From NCBI GenBank assembly GCA_013361975.1, contig JABFXB010000263.1, forward strand, positions 1-6,897: DNA of 6,897 nucleotides, read 5' to 3'. This DNA comes from Dermatophilaceae bacterium. GTDB taxonomy: Bacteria > Actinomycetota > Actinomycetes > Actinomycetales > Dermatophilaceae. Below the pieces are notes generated by a model. It saw only the letters and a program-made list of their open reading frames with translations, was not told the origin of the DNA and did no database searches. Positions 1-4,964 of the stretch are shown here, piece after piece; position 1 is the first letter of the stretch; every line of letters begins with the position of its first letter. The translations under genes were made by a program, and so were the position numbers.

Positions 1-96
1 GGCCAGTGGTACGACCAGACGATCGCCGAGTTCTGGTTCAAGTCCGCCGAGGACGCCGAGAAGGCCGGCTTCACGAAGGCCGGCGCCGGCTCCTGA
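1..96 (+). CDS. C-terminal fragment with sunset-type domain; probable extended tail of ribosomal protein L17
   Basis: Frame 1 is open from the window edge to the TGA at 94-96 and encodes 31 residues. The pattern WYDQTIAEFWF, then SAEDAEKAGF, resembles the end of the small 'sunset' domain. That domain is found at the C-terminus of various actinobacterial proteins and typically ends in an aromatic-rich strand followed by 'A-E-A-A-G-F'. The body of the protein lies outside the window, so its identity cannot be read directly. Inference: actinobacteria commonly keep the order rpoA-rplQ-truA, and truA is the next plus-strand gene here. L17 in this phylum often has long Ala/Glu-rich C-terminal extensions, so this is probably an L17 tail. 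An unrelated secreted or membrane protein with the same terminal domain remains possible. I am sure of the reading frame and moderately sure of the domain. The L17 assignment is only a synteny argument. Confidence 0.7.
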   Translation, partial: GQWYDQTIAEFWFKSAEDAEKAGFTKAGAGS

Positions 97-110
97 GCCA
101 CGCCCCACCC

Positions 111-155
111 ATCGAGAGAGCAGTTCGTCCCACGGGGACGGACTGCTCTCTCGAT
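111..155. terminator. Long near-perfect hairpin, likely terminator of the upstream plus-strand gene
   Basis: Arms 111-131 and 135-155 pair over 21 positions with one G-U wobble (T125 with G141) and a 3-base loop (132-134). The hairpin starts 14 bases after the stop codon at 94-96 and is followed by only a short TTT run. Its length and position suit a terminator or 3'-end stabiliser. Its outer arms contain the 9-mer ATCGAGAGA and its complement, shared with the two hairpins downstream. Confidence 0.6.
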
Positions 156-167
156 TTCCCGGGTGAC

Positions 168-208
168 GGAGCGTTCTTTCGATTGGATTTCGATCGAGAG
201 AACGCTCC
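168..208. terminator. Second hairpin of the convergent intergenic cluster
   Basis: Arms 168-183 and 193-208 pair over 16 positions with one G-U wobble (T178 with G198), around a 9-base loop at 184-192. The hairpin lies between two convergent genes, so it could end transcription from either side. It is the core of a 48-base unit (163-210) repeated at 228-275. A terminator role is inferred from position and pairing only. Confidence 0.45.
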
Positions 209-230
209 GTTCCCTCAGCTCCGGCCCGTG

Positions 231-275
231 ACGGAGTTTTCTTTCGATGGGATTTCGATCGAGAGAACGGTTCGT
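231..275. terminator. Third hairpin, overlapping the stop codon of the minus-strand gene
   Basis: Arms 231-248 and 258-275 pair well in the inner part (TTCTTTCGAT with ATCGAGAGAA, one G-U), with several mismatches further out. The right arm runs into the TCA at 275-277, which is the TGA stop of the minus-strand AMIN-like gene. For that gene the hairpin sits exactly at the 3' end and may act as its terminator. It is the less perfect copy of the 168-208 hairpin. Confidence 0.4.
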
Positions 276-811
276 CACCAGGCGTGGGCGACGTCGACCA
301 CGAGGCGGCGGCCGCCGTCGGCGTCGGCGAGGACGAAAGCCCGCATGGGCAGCCGGGCCCGCACGCCGAGGCCGTAGTCGGTGTAGCCCTCGAAGCTGCC
401 GATCCCCTTGAGCTGCCGGAAGGTCCGCCAGCCGGAGAACGTCGTGGTGCTCCTGGGCGCCGTCGACGGCGCGTCGACCGTGATCTGGATCCGGGCGCCG
501 CCGGCGACGGCGACCGGCAGCCCGCTGCCGGGACTCGTGACCGCGCTGACGTAGCGAACGTTGTAGCCGAGCGTGCCCCGGCCCGGGTCGAGGTCGAACA
601 CGACGCGGTCGAAGCACGCGTGCTGGCCCGGCCGGGCGGAGGTGATGCGTCCCGTCCAGAGCAGGCTGGGGCTCGTCGCCTTGGTGCTCGAGCCCCACGT
701 GATGCCGCAGAACGGCGCCGCCGAGGCCGACGTGGTGGCCGCGACTGCTGCCGGGGCGGCGAGGGCCGCGGCGAGCGCTGCGCCCGCGAGCCGGCGAGAG
801 ATGGTGTGCAT
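275..811 (-). CDS. Secreted AMIN-like domain protein
   Basis: This 178-residue protein resembles the actinobacterial AMIN-like secreted/lipoprotein family, named for similarity to the peptidoglycan-targeting AMIN domain of amidases; a cell-wall role is inference. Residues 1-32 form a Sec signal peptide: SRR near the N-terminus, an Ala/Leu core, and a likely cleavage site at ASA-A around residues 29-32. The mature part has an LWTGRI strand, CFDRVVFDL at about 66-74, a G-G-x-x-x-I-x-V strand, and the ending FEGYTDYGLGVRARLP...RLVVDVAH, which is the family's most recognisable part. C35 and C66 could form a disulfide. The ATG at 811 is chosen over longer upstream starts because it begins the signal peptide and has a GGAAGGGGG ribosome site at 818-826 on this strand. 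No LxxC lipobox is visible, so it is secreted rather than a lipoprotein. It is the only minus-strand gene here and is divergent from truA. Confidence 0.85.
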   Translation of the reverse strand: MHTISRRLAGAALAAALAAPAAVAATTSASAAPFCGITWGSSTKATSPSLLWTGRITSARPGQHACFDRVVFDLDPGRGTLGYNVRYVSAVTSPGSGLPVAVAGGARIQITVDAPSTAPRSTTTFSGWRTFRQLKGIGSFEGYTDYGLGVRARLPMRAFVLADADGGRRLVVDVAHAW

Positions 812-855
812 GAGGTTCCCCCTTCCGCGACCCCGGGCCCTGTTGCCCGAGGCTC

Positions 856-872
856 CACACTCATGACGTGTG
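856..872. promoter_or_regulatory. Imperfect palindrome in the divergent spacer, possible operator
   Basis: CACAC and CGTGTG flank the self-complementary TCATGA, giving an imperfect dyad with one base missing in the left arm. It lies between the AMIN-like gene start (811) and the truA start (937), where a regulator of either gene could bind. No regulator gene is nearby, and short dyads occur by chance, so this is weak. Confidence 0.2.
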
Positions 873-922
873 AAGGTCGGAGGGGGTTGACGCCCTCGTG
901 GTACGTCACGGCAGCGCCCCGT

Positions 923-928
923 TAGGCT
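923..928 (+). promoter_or_regulatory. -10 hexamer TAGGCT for leaderless truA
   Basis: TAGGCT fits the TAnnnT form of actinobacterial -10 boxes. Its last base is 8 bases before the ATG at 937, so transcription would begin at or next to the start codon. No purine-rich ribosome site lies between the two, which suits a leaderless mRNA. No good -35 hexamer is seen at the expected spacing; the TTGACG at 887-892 is too far upstream. Confidence 0.45.
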
Positions 929-936
929 CGGTCGCG

Positions 937-1812
937 ATGAGCGAGGAGAACGGTTCGGGCGACGTGGGCGCCGCCCTGCTGCGGGTGCGGCTCGACCTCG
1001 CCTATGACGGCACGCACTTCTCCGGCTGGGCCGCCCAGCCCGGGCTCCGCACCGTCCAGGGCGAGCTGACCGCAGCACTGGCCACGGTGCTGCGCAGCCC
1101 CGAGCCCGTCCGCGTGACCGTGGCCGGCCGCACCGACGCGGGCGTGCACGCGCGCGGCCAGGTTGCGCACGTCGACCTCGACGCGCAGGCGTGGTCGCGG
1201 CTGCCCGGCCGGTCCGACCGCGAGCCCGGCCCGTCGCTCGTGAGCCGGCTCGGCGGCGTGCTGCCGCACGACATCGTCGTGCGGCGAGCTGCCCTGGCGC
1301 CCAACGGTTTCGACGCCCGCTTCGCTGCGCTCGAGAGGCGCTACGTCTACCGCATCGCCGACACCGGCGCCGTGCGCGACCCGCTGCGCAGGCACGACAC
1401 GGTCTGGTGGCGCAAGGCCCTCGACGCGAAGGCGATGGACGAGGCGGCGCGCTCGCTGGTCGGGCTCCGCGACTTCGCCGCCTTCTGCAAGCAGCGTGAA
1501 GGGGCCACGACCGTGCGCACCCTGCTCGACTTCTCGTGGACGCGCCTCGACGACGGGGTGCTCGCCGCCACGGTGCGCGCCGACGCGTTCTGCCACTCCA
1601 TGGTGCGTTCGCTCGTCGGCGCGGTCGTCCCGGTGGGAGAGGGCCGGCGCGAGCGCGACTGGCCGAAGGACCTGCAGTCGCGCCGCGACCGGGCCCCGGG
1701 GATCCACGTCATGCCCCCTCACGGACTCAGCCTCGAGGAGGTCGTCTACCCGGCCGACGACGGCCTCGCGACCCGCGCATCGCTGACCCGCGCCCGGCGC
1801 CATCCCGCCTGA
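937..1812 (+). CDS. truA: tRNA pseudouridine(38-40) synthase TruA
   Basis: TruA converts uridines 38-40 of the tRNA anticodon stem-loop to pseudouridine in the cytoplasm. The 291-residue product has the family landmarks in order: RLDLAYDGTHFSGWAAQ at residues 18-34, TVQGEL at 39-44, and AGRTDAGVHARGQVAH at 63-78 with the catalytic aspartate at D67. Then come FDARF..RRYVYRI at 125-140, LRDFAAFC at 177-184, FCHSMVRSLVGAVV at 218-231, and the closing PPHGLSLEEVVYP at 260-272. Length is normal or slightly long, with a short polar N-terminal extension (residues 1-14) and a basic tail. The ATG at 937 is preferred over an in-frame GTG at 898 because a TAGGCT box lies 8 bases before it and the extra 13 residues match no family feature. 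truA usually follows rplQ directly; here an opposite-strand gene separates it from the presumed rplQ tail. Confidence 0.97.
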   Translation: MSEENGSGDVGAALLRVRLDLAYDGTHFSGWAAQPGLRTVQGELTAALATVLRSPEPVRVTVAGRTDAGVHARGQVAHVDLDAQAWSRLPGRSDREPGPSLVSRLGGVLPHDIVVRRAALAPNGFDARFAALERRYVYRIADTGAVRDPLRRHDTVWWRKALDAKAMDEAARSLVGLRDFAAFCKQREGATTVRTLLDFSWTRLDDGVLAATVRADAFCHSMVRSLVGAVVPVGEGRRERDWPKDLQSRRDRAPGIHVMPPHGLSLEEVVYPADDGLATRASLTRARRHPA

Positions 1813-1815
1813 CGA

Positions 1816-1853
1816 CGTCTCACTGACGAGACGACCCGTCTCGGTGCCGAGAC
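1816..1853. terminator. Alternating GTCTC/GAGAC hairpins after truA
   Basis: CGTCTC (1816-1821) pairs with GAGACG (1828-1833), and GTCTCGG (1838-1844) pairs with CCGAGAC (1847-1853). As an alternative, GAGACG at 1828-1833 can pair with CGTCTC at 1837-1842. The run begins 4 bases after the truA stop codon. It looks like an intrinsic terminator without a T tract, as is usual in high-GC actinobacteria. The mutually exclusive pairings are visible, but a switching role is speculation. Confidence 0.5.
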
Positions 1854-1882
1854 TCGACCCGGCGCGGGGCGGGGGCCTGTGG

Positions 1883-1888
1883 TTTGAT
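1883..1888 (+). promoter_or_regulatory. -10-like TTTGAT before the first lipoprotein gene
   Basis: TTTGAT ends 8 bases before the ATG at 1897, the same spacing as the truA box, and there is no ribosome binding site in between. The flanking DNA is almost pure G/C, so this short AT-richer patch stands out. No -35 box is recognised. It would give a leaderless transcript covering both lipoprotein genes. Confidence 0.35.
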
Positions 1889-1896
1889 CGTCTGTC

Positions 1897-2547
1897 ATGA
1901 GTGCCCGCCCGACCCGCGCCGTCTCGGTCGGCCTCCTGACGTGCGCGCTGGTGCTGACCGGCTGCTCGAAGGGCCCGGCCGCTGACCAGACGACCCCGTC
2001 GGACGCGGGCGCGGCCTCCTCCGTGACGTCTGCCACGACGTCTGCCACGCCCACCACGAGCGGGTCGGGGACGACGGGCGACACCACGGCGACGTCCGAG
2101 GGTGACGAGGTGAGGAGCCGCTCGGGCGCCTTCACCGTCGTTCCGCCCGAGGGCTGGACCGGGGCCAACGACAAGGCGAACGGCGTCGCCAACATCGACC
2201 TGGTGCTGCTCTCGTCGAAGAAGGTCGGCTCCTTCGCCAGCAACCTCGTCGTGCTCACCTCCGCCGGGGACCAGTCGGTGCTCGAGGACGAGTTGTCCAA
2301 GGGCCGCGACCAGATGACCGCGGGCGGCCGCACGGTCTCCGCCGCGCCGAACAGGTCGGTCGCCGGCACGCCCGCCATCGGCTTCACGACGACCTTCGAG
2401 CGCGATGGCATCAAGGTGCTGGCGCGGTCGTACGGGATCCAGCGGAACGGCAAGGTCTACCTGCTGACCCTCAGCTCGTCGCAGGCCGAGGCCGAGCACG
2501 CCCTCGCCGAGCTCGACGAGGTGCTCTCGACCTGGGCGTGGACGTAG
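1897..2547 (+). CDS. LpqN-like lipoprotein (first of tandem pair)
   Basis: This 216-residue protein is an exported lipoprotein. The lipobox LVLTGC places the lipidated cysteine at C23, after a short basic n-region and hydrophobic core, so the protein should be anchored to the outer face of the membrane. Residues 24-72 form a Ser/Thr/Gly-rich, low-complexity linker. From about 74 there is a single globular domain: GAFTVVPPEGW, an amphipathic helix around LEDELSKGRDQM, AGTPAIGFTTTF, KVYLLTLSSS, and the ending ELDEVLSTWAW. This layout resembles the LpqN/PsbP-like fold common in actinobacterial lipoproteins. In mycobacteria, relatives are linked to cell-envelope lipid handling, but no catalytic residues are visible and I assign no function. 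The ATG at 1897 is the natural start of the signal peptide. The stop codon is 3 bases before the next lipoprotein gene, so the pair is probably co-transcribed. Confidence 0.85.
   Translation: MSARPTRAVSVGLLTCALVLTGCSKGPAADQTTPSDAGAASSVTSATTSATPTTSGSGTTGDTTATSEGDEVRSRSGAFTVVPPEGWTGANDKANGVANIDLVLLSSKKVGSFASNLVVLTSAGDQSVLEDELSKGRDQMTAGGRTVSAAPNRSVAGTPAIGFTTTFERDGIKVLARSYGIQRNGKVYLLTLSSSQAEAEHALAELDEVLSTWAWT
2025..2048 (+). repeat. Perfect 12-base tandem duplication in the lipoprotein linker
   Basis: GACGTCTGCCAC occurs twice in a row (2025-2036 and 2037-2048) and gives a repeated Thr-Ser-Ala-Thr unit in the unstructured linker after the lipid anchor. Being a multiple of three, it keeps the frame, and copy number could vary between strains by slippage. 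Confidence 0.85.
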
Positions 2548-2550
2548 CCC

Positions 2551-3186
2551 ATGCCCCGACTGACACCGTCGGCGGCCCTGCTCCCGACCCTGGGCCTGGT
2601 CATGGCCTCGGCCTTGGCCGGGTGCTCCGACGAGACCCCGCCGGCGCACGCCCAGCCCACCGACACCGGTGTGGTCCACCTCCCGACGTCGGTGGCGCCC
2701 ACGACCGACAGTGCCGGCCACCGCATCCAGCAGCTGCCGGTCCAGGCGAGCCGGCCGGCGCTGAGCGACCAACGGGTCCGCGGCTCCGACTACAGCTACC
2801 GCCAGCCCGCCGGCTGGTCCGGGGGCGAGCGCGACCTCGACCCGCCCCCCGACACGCTCGTGCAGCCCGACGACGCCGACGTGCCGGCCTTCATCGCCGT
2901 CGAGCGGCCGATCCGCATCGGGTCGAGCTCGCTCGAGGAGGCGGTCGACCGGCTCCGCAGCGGTTTCGAGGCCAAGGGCTTCAAGCCGATGGCCGCCCCC
3001 GAGCGGCAGGTCGGCGGCTACGCCGCAATGGGCATCGTCGTCGACCAGTCCGACGAGATGCGTCACGTCTACTACGTCGTGGCCTACGCCGAGCGGGCCT
3101 TCGCGATCCGGCTCACGTACGACCCGAGCCGCCCGGAGGCGCTCGACGTCTACCGCGCGGTGCTCGACTCGTGGTCCTGGGGCTGA
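2551..3186 (+). CDS. LpqN-like lipoprotein (second of tandem pair)
   Basis: This 211-residue exported lipoprotein has the lipobox ALAGC with the lipidated cysteine at C25. A flexible stretch rich in Pro, Thr and Asp follows (26-70), then one globular domain. That domain aligns by eye with the domain of the gene just upstream: SDYSYRQPAGW matches GAFTVVPPEGW, SLEEAVDRLRSGF matches SVLEDELSKGRDQM, VGGYAAMGIVVDQ matches VAGTPAIGFTTTF, and AVLDSWSW matches EVLSTWAW. The pair therefore looks like an old tandem duplication, with overall identity clearly low. The first three bases after the upstream TAG are followed directly by this ATG, and no clear ribosome site is seen, so translational coupling is likely. 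Function is unknown; an envelope role is inferred from export only. A start further downstream would remove the signal peptide, so the ATG at 2551 is kept. Confidence 0.85.
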   Translation: MPRLTPSAALLPTLGLVMASALAGCSDETPPAHAQPTDTGVVHLPTSVAPTTDSAGHRIQQLPVQASRPALSDQRVRGSDYSYRQPAGWSGGERDLDPPPDTLVQPDDADVPAFIAVERPIRIGSSSLEEAVDRLRSGFEAKGFKPMAAPERQVGGYAAMGIVVDQSDEMRHVYYVVAYAERAFAIRLTYDPSRPEALDVYRAVLDSWSWG

Positions 3187-3220
3187 CGGGCGCCGGCGGG
3201 GCGGCTGCGGTGCACGTTAT

Positions 3221-3233
3221 CCGCGTGACGCGG
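3221..3233. terminator. Short GC hairpin after the lipoprotein pair
   Basis: CCGCG (3221-3225) pairs with CGCGG (3229-3233) around a TGA loop, 34 bases past the lipoprotein stop codon. It is followed by a CCGGCCGG palindrome, not by T residues. It could be a weak terminator, but in DNA this GC-rich such stems are common. Confidence 0.25.
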
Positions 3234-3262
3234 CCGGCCGGCATACGTCAGGCTTGACCCCC

Positions 3263-4945
3263 GTGGGCCACGTCGACGTCAACTCCGTCTCCTTCAGCCT
3301 GCCCGACGGCAGGCCGCTGCTCAACGACGTCTCGGTGCGGGTGGGGGAGGGTGCGAAGATCGCGCTCATCGGCCCCAACGGCACCGGGAAGACGACGCTG
3401 ACGCGGATCATCGCGGGCGACCTCGCCGCCCACGAGGGGGCTGTCACGCGCTCCGGAGGACTCGGCGTCATGCGCCAGTTCATCGGCAAGGTGCGCGACG
3501 ACACGACCGTGCGCGACCTGCTGGTCTCCGTCGCACCCGAGCGCATCCGCACGGCTGCCGAGGACGTCGACCGCACCGAGCTGGCGATGATGGAGCGCGA
3601 CTCCGAGGACGACCAGATGGCCTACGCCCACGCCCTCGTCGAGTGGGGCGAGGCGCGCGGCTACGAGCAGGAGACGCTGTGGGACCAGTGCACGGTGGCG
3701 GCCCTGGGCGTGCCCTACGAGAAGGCGCAGTGGCGCAAGGTCAACACGCTCTCGGGCGGTGAGCAGAAGCGGCTCGTCCTCGAGGCGCTGCTCCGTGGCC
3801 CCGAGGAGGTGCTGCTGCTCGACGAGCCCGACAACTACCTCGACGTGCCGACGAAACGCTGGCTCGAGGAGGCCCTCGTCGCGAGCCCCAAGACGGTGCT
3901 GTTCATCAGCCATGACCGCGAGCTGCTCGACCGCGTCGCGACCCGCATCGCGACGCTCGAGCCGGGCGCCGCGGGCGCGACCCTCTGGGTGCACCCCGGG
4001 CGCTTCTCGACGTATGCCGCCGCGCGGGCCGATCGCAACGCCCGCCTCGAGGAGCTGCGCCGCCGCTGGGACGAGGAGCACGTCAAGCTCAAGACCCTCG
4101 TGCAGACCCTCAAGGTCAAGGCCAAGTTCAACGACGGGATGGCCTCGCGCTACCAGGCGGCGCAGACCCGCCTCGCGAAGTTCGAGCAGGCCGGTCCGCC
4201 CGAGGAGACGCCGATGACGCAGTCGGTGAAGATGCGGCTCACGGGTGGGCGCACCGCCAAGCGCGCCATCGTCGCCACCGACCTCGAGCTCACCGGGCTC
4301 ATGAAGCCCTTCGACCTCGAGGTCTGGTACGGCGAGCGCGTAGCGATCCTCGGCAGCAACGGCTCGGGCAAGTCGCACTTCCTTCGGCTGCTCGCGAGCG
4401 GCGGCACCGACCCTGAGCGCGAGCACCAGCCCGTCGGTGACGTGCGCCCCGACCCGGTCGCCCACACCGGGGTCGTGCGGCTCGGGTCGCGGGTGCGTCC
4501 GGGCTGGTTCGCCCAGACCCACCAGCACCCCTCGCTGCTCGGCCGCACCCTGCTCGAGATCCTGCACCGCGGAGACGAGCACCGCGCGGGCAAGCCTCGT
4601 GAGGAGGCGGCGCGCGCGCTCGACCGCTACGAGCTGGCCCGGTCGGGGGAGCAGCGCTTCGACTCGCTGTCGGGTGGGCAGCAGGCGCGCTTCCAGATCC
4701 TGCTGCTCGAGCTGTCCGGGGCGACGATGCTGCTGCTCGACGAGCCGACCGACAACCTCGACCTGCAGTCCGCCGAAGCACTCGAGGAGGGGCTGGAGCG
4801 GTTCGAGGGGACCGTCGTCGCGGTGACCCACGACCGGTGGTTCGCGCGCGGCTTCGACCGGTTCCTGGTGTTCGGAGCCGACGGCCGCGTCTACGAGTCG
4901 AACGAGCCGGTGTGGGACGAGGGGCGGGTCGTCCGCCCGCGCTGA
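3263..4945 (+). CDS. ABC-F family ATP-binding protein (soluble, two ATPase domains)
   Basis: This 560-residue protein has two ABC ATPase domains and no membrane segment. That is the ABC-F architecture, whose members act on ribosomes in translation or antibiotic protection rather than in transport. Domain 1 has Walker A GPNGTGKT at 37-44, signature LSGGEQ at 163-168, Walker B LLLDEP at 184-189 with catalytic E188, and switch H217. A charged, Arg/Lys-rich linker (about 255-330) corresponds to the P-site tRNA-contacting region. Domain 2 has Walker A GSNGSGKS at 364-371, signature LSGGQQ at 469-474, Walker B LLLDEP with E494, and H523. The motif after Walker B reads DEPDNYLD and DEPTDNLD instead of the usual DEPTNHLD. 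Residues 380-403 form an extra segment after the second Walker A. GTG at 3263 is chosen because MGHVDV is a plausible family start and an AGG lies about 10 bases upstream; an in-frame TTG at 3254 would add three residues. Which ABC-F subfamily, and whether it gives resistance, cannot be told. Confidence 0.93.
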   Translation: MGHVDVNSVSFSLPDGRPLLNDVSVRVGEGAKIALIGPNGTGKTTLTRIIAGDLAAHEGAVTRSGGLGVMRQFIGKVRDDTTVRDLLVSVAPERIRTAAEDVDRTELAMMERDSEDDQMAYAHALVEWGEARGYEQETLWDQCTVAALGVPYEKAQWRKVNTLSGGEQKRLVLEALLRGPEEVLLLDEPDNYLDVPTKRWLEEALVASPKTVLFISHDRELLDRVATRIATLEPGAAGATLWVHPGRFSTYAAARADRNARLEELRRRWDEEHVKLKTLVQTLKVKAKFNDGMASRYQAAQTRLAKFEQAGPPEETPMTQSVKMRLTGGRTAKRAIVATDLELTGLMKPFDLEVWYGERVAILGSNGSGKSHFLRLLASGGTDPEREHQPVGDVRPDPVAHTGVVRLGSRVRPGWFAQTHQHPSLLGRTLLEILHRGDEHRAGKPREEAARALDRYELARSGEQRFDSLSGGQQARFQILLLELSGATMLLLDEPTDNLDLQSAEALEEGLERFEGTVVAVTHDRWFARGFDRFLVFGADGRVYESNEPVWDEGRVVRPR

Positions 4946-4951
4946 CCGGAG

Positions 4952-4957
4952 TAGCGT
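4952..4957 (+). promoter_or_regulatory. -10 hexamer TAGCGT before the flavoprotein gene
   Basis: TAGCGT ends 7 bases before the ATG at 4965 and lies 7 bases after the ABC-F stop codon at 4943-4945. Only a weak GAGG sits in the gap, too close to the ATG to serve as a standard ribosome site. The arrangement again suggests a leaderless start; the -35 region would lie inside the ABC-F gene, and no consensus is seen there. Confidence 0.4.
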
Positions 4958-4964
4958 CGAGGCC

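Larger units (their letters stand above)
163..275 (+). repeat. Two direct 48-base copies (163-210 and 228-275), 17 bases apart
   Basis: The two blocks read alike: GTGACGGAG, two variable bases, TTCTTTCGAT, one variable base, GGATTTCGATCGAGAGAACG, then a variable end closing in CGT. By eye they differ at about five positions. Each block holds its own hairpin. The first hairpin of the cluster (111-155) shares the 9-mer arm but is not a copy of the full unit. Duplication of a small palindromic element is the simplest reading. Confidence 0.75.

Noticed and set aside
111..275. Repeat cluster considered as a CRISPR array
   Set aside because: Only two full 48-base copies exist, separated by 17 bases. 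The units are long hairpins with differences, and no cas gene is present.
6..377. Plus-strand open frame across the repeat cluster
   Set aside because: It overlaps the fragment gene in another frame, spans three hairpins, and shows no protein family features.
887..892. TTGACG as a -35 box for truA
   Set aside because: The only good -10 candidate is 30 bases downstream, and at 17-base spacing the sequence is GGCAGC, which is not a -10 box.
284..925. Plus-strand open frame opposite the AMIN-like gene
   Set aside because: The product is Arg/Ala/Gly-rich without motifs. The minus strand encodes a clear signal peptide and a family-like domain with a ribosome site.
898..936. GTG start 39 bases upstream of the chosen truA ATG
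   Set aside because: A GGAGG-like stretch at 880-886 is about 11 bases away, so it is not impossible. But the added residues match nothing in TruA, and the TAGGCT box at 923-928 would lie inside the coding region.
922..3066. Very long minus-strand open frame (about 714 codons) opposite truA and the lipoprotein genes
   Set aside because: It is antisense to well-supported genes. Its composition (Arg, Gly, His, Val, Leu-rich with no motif) is that of a GC-bias shadow frame.
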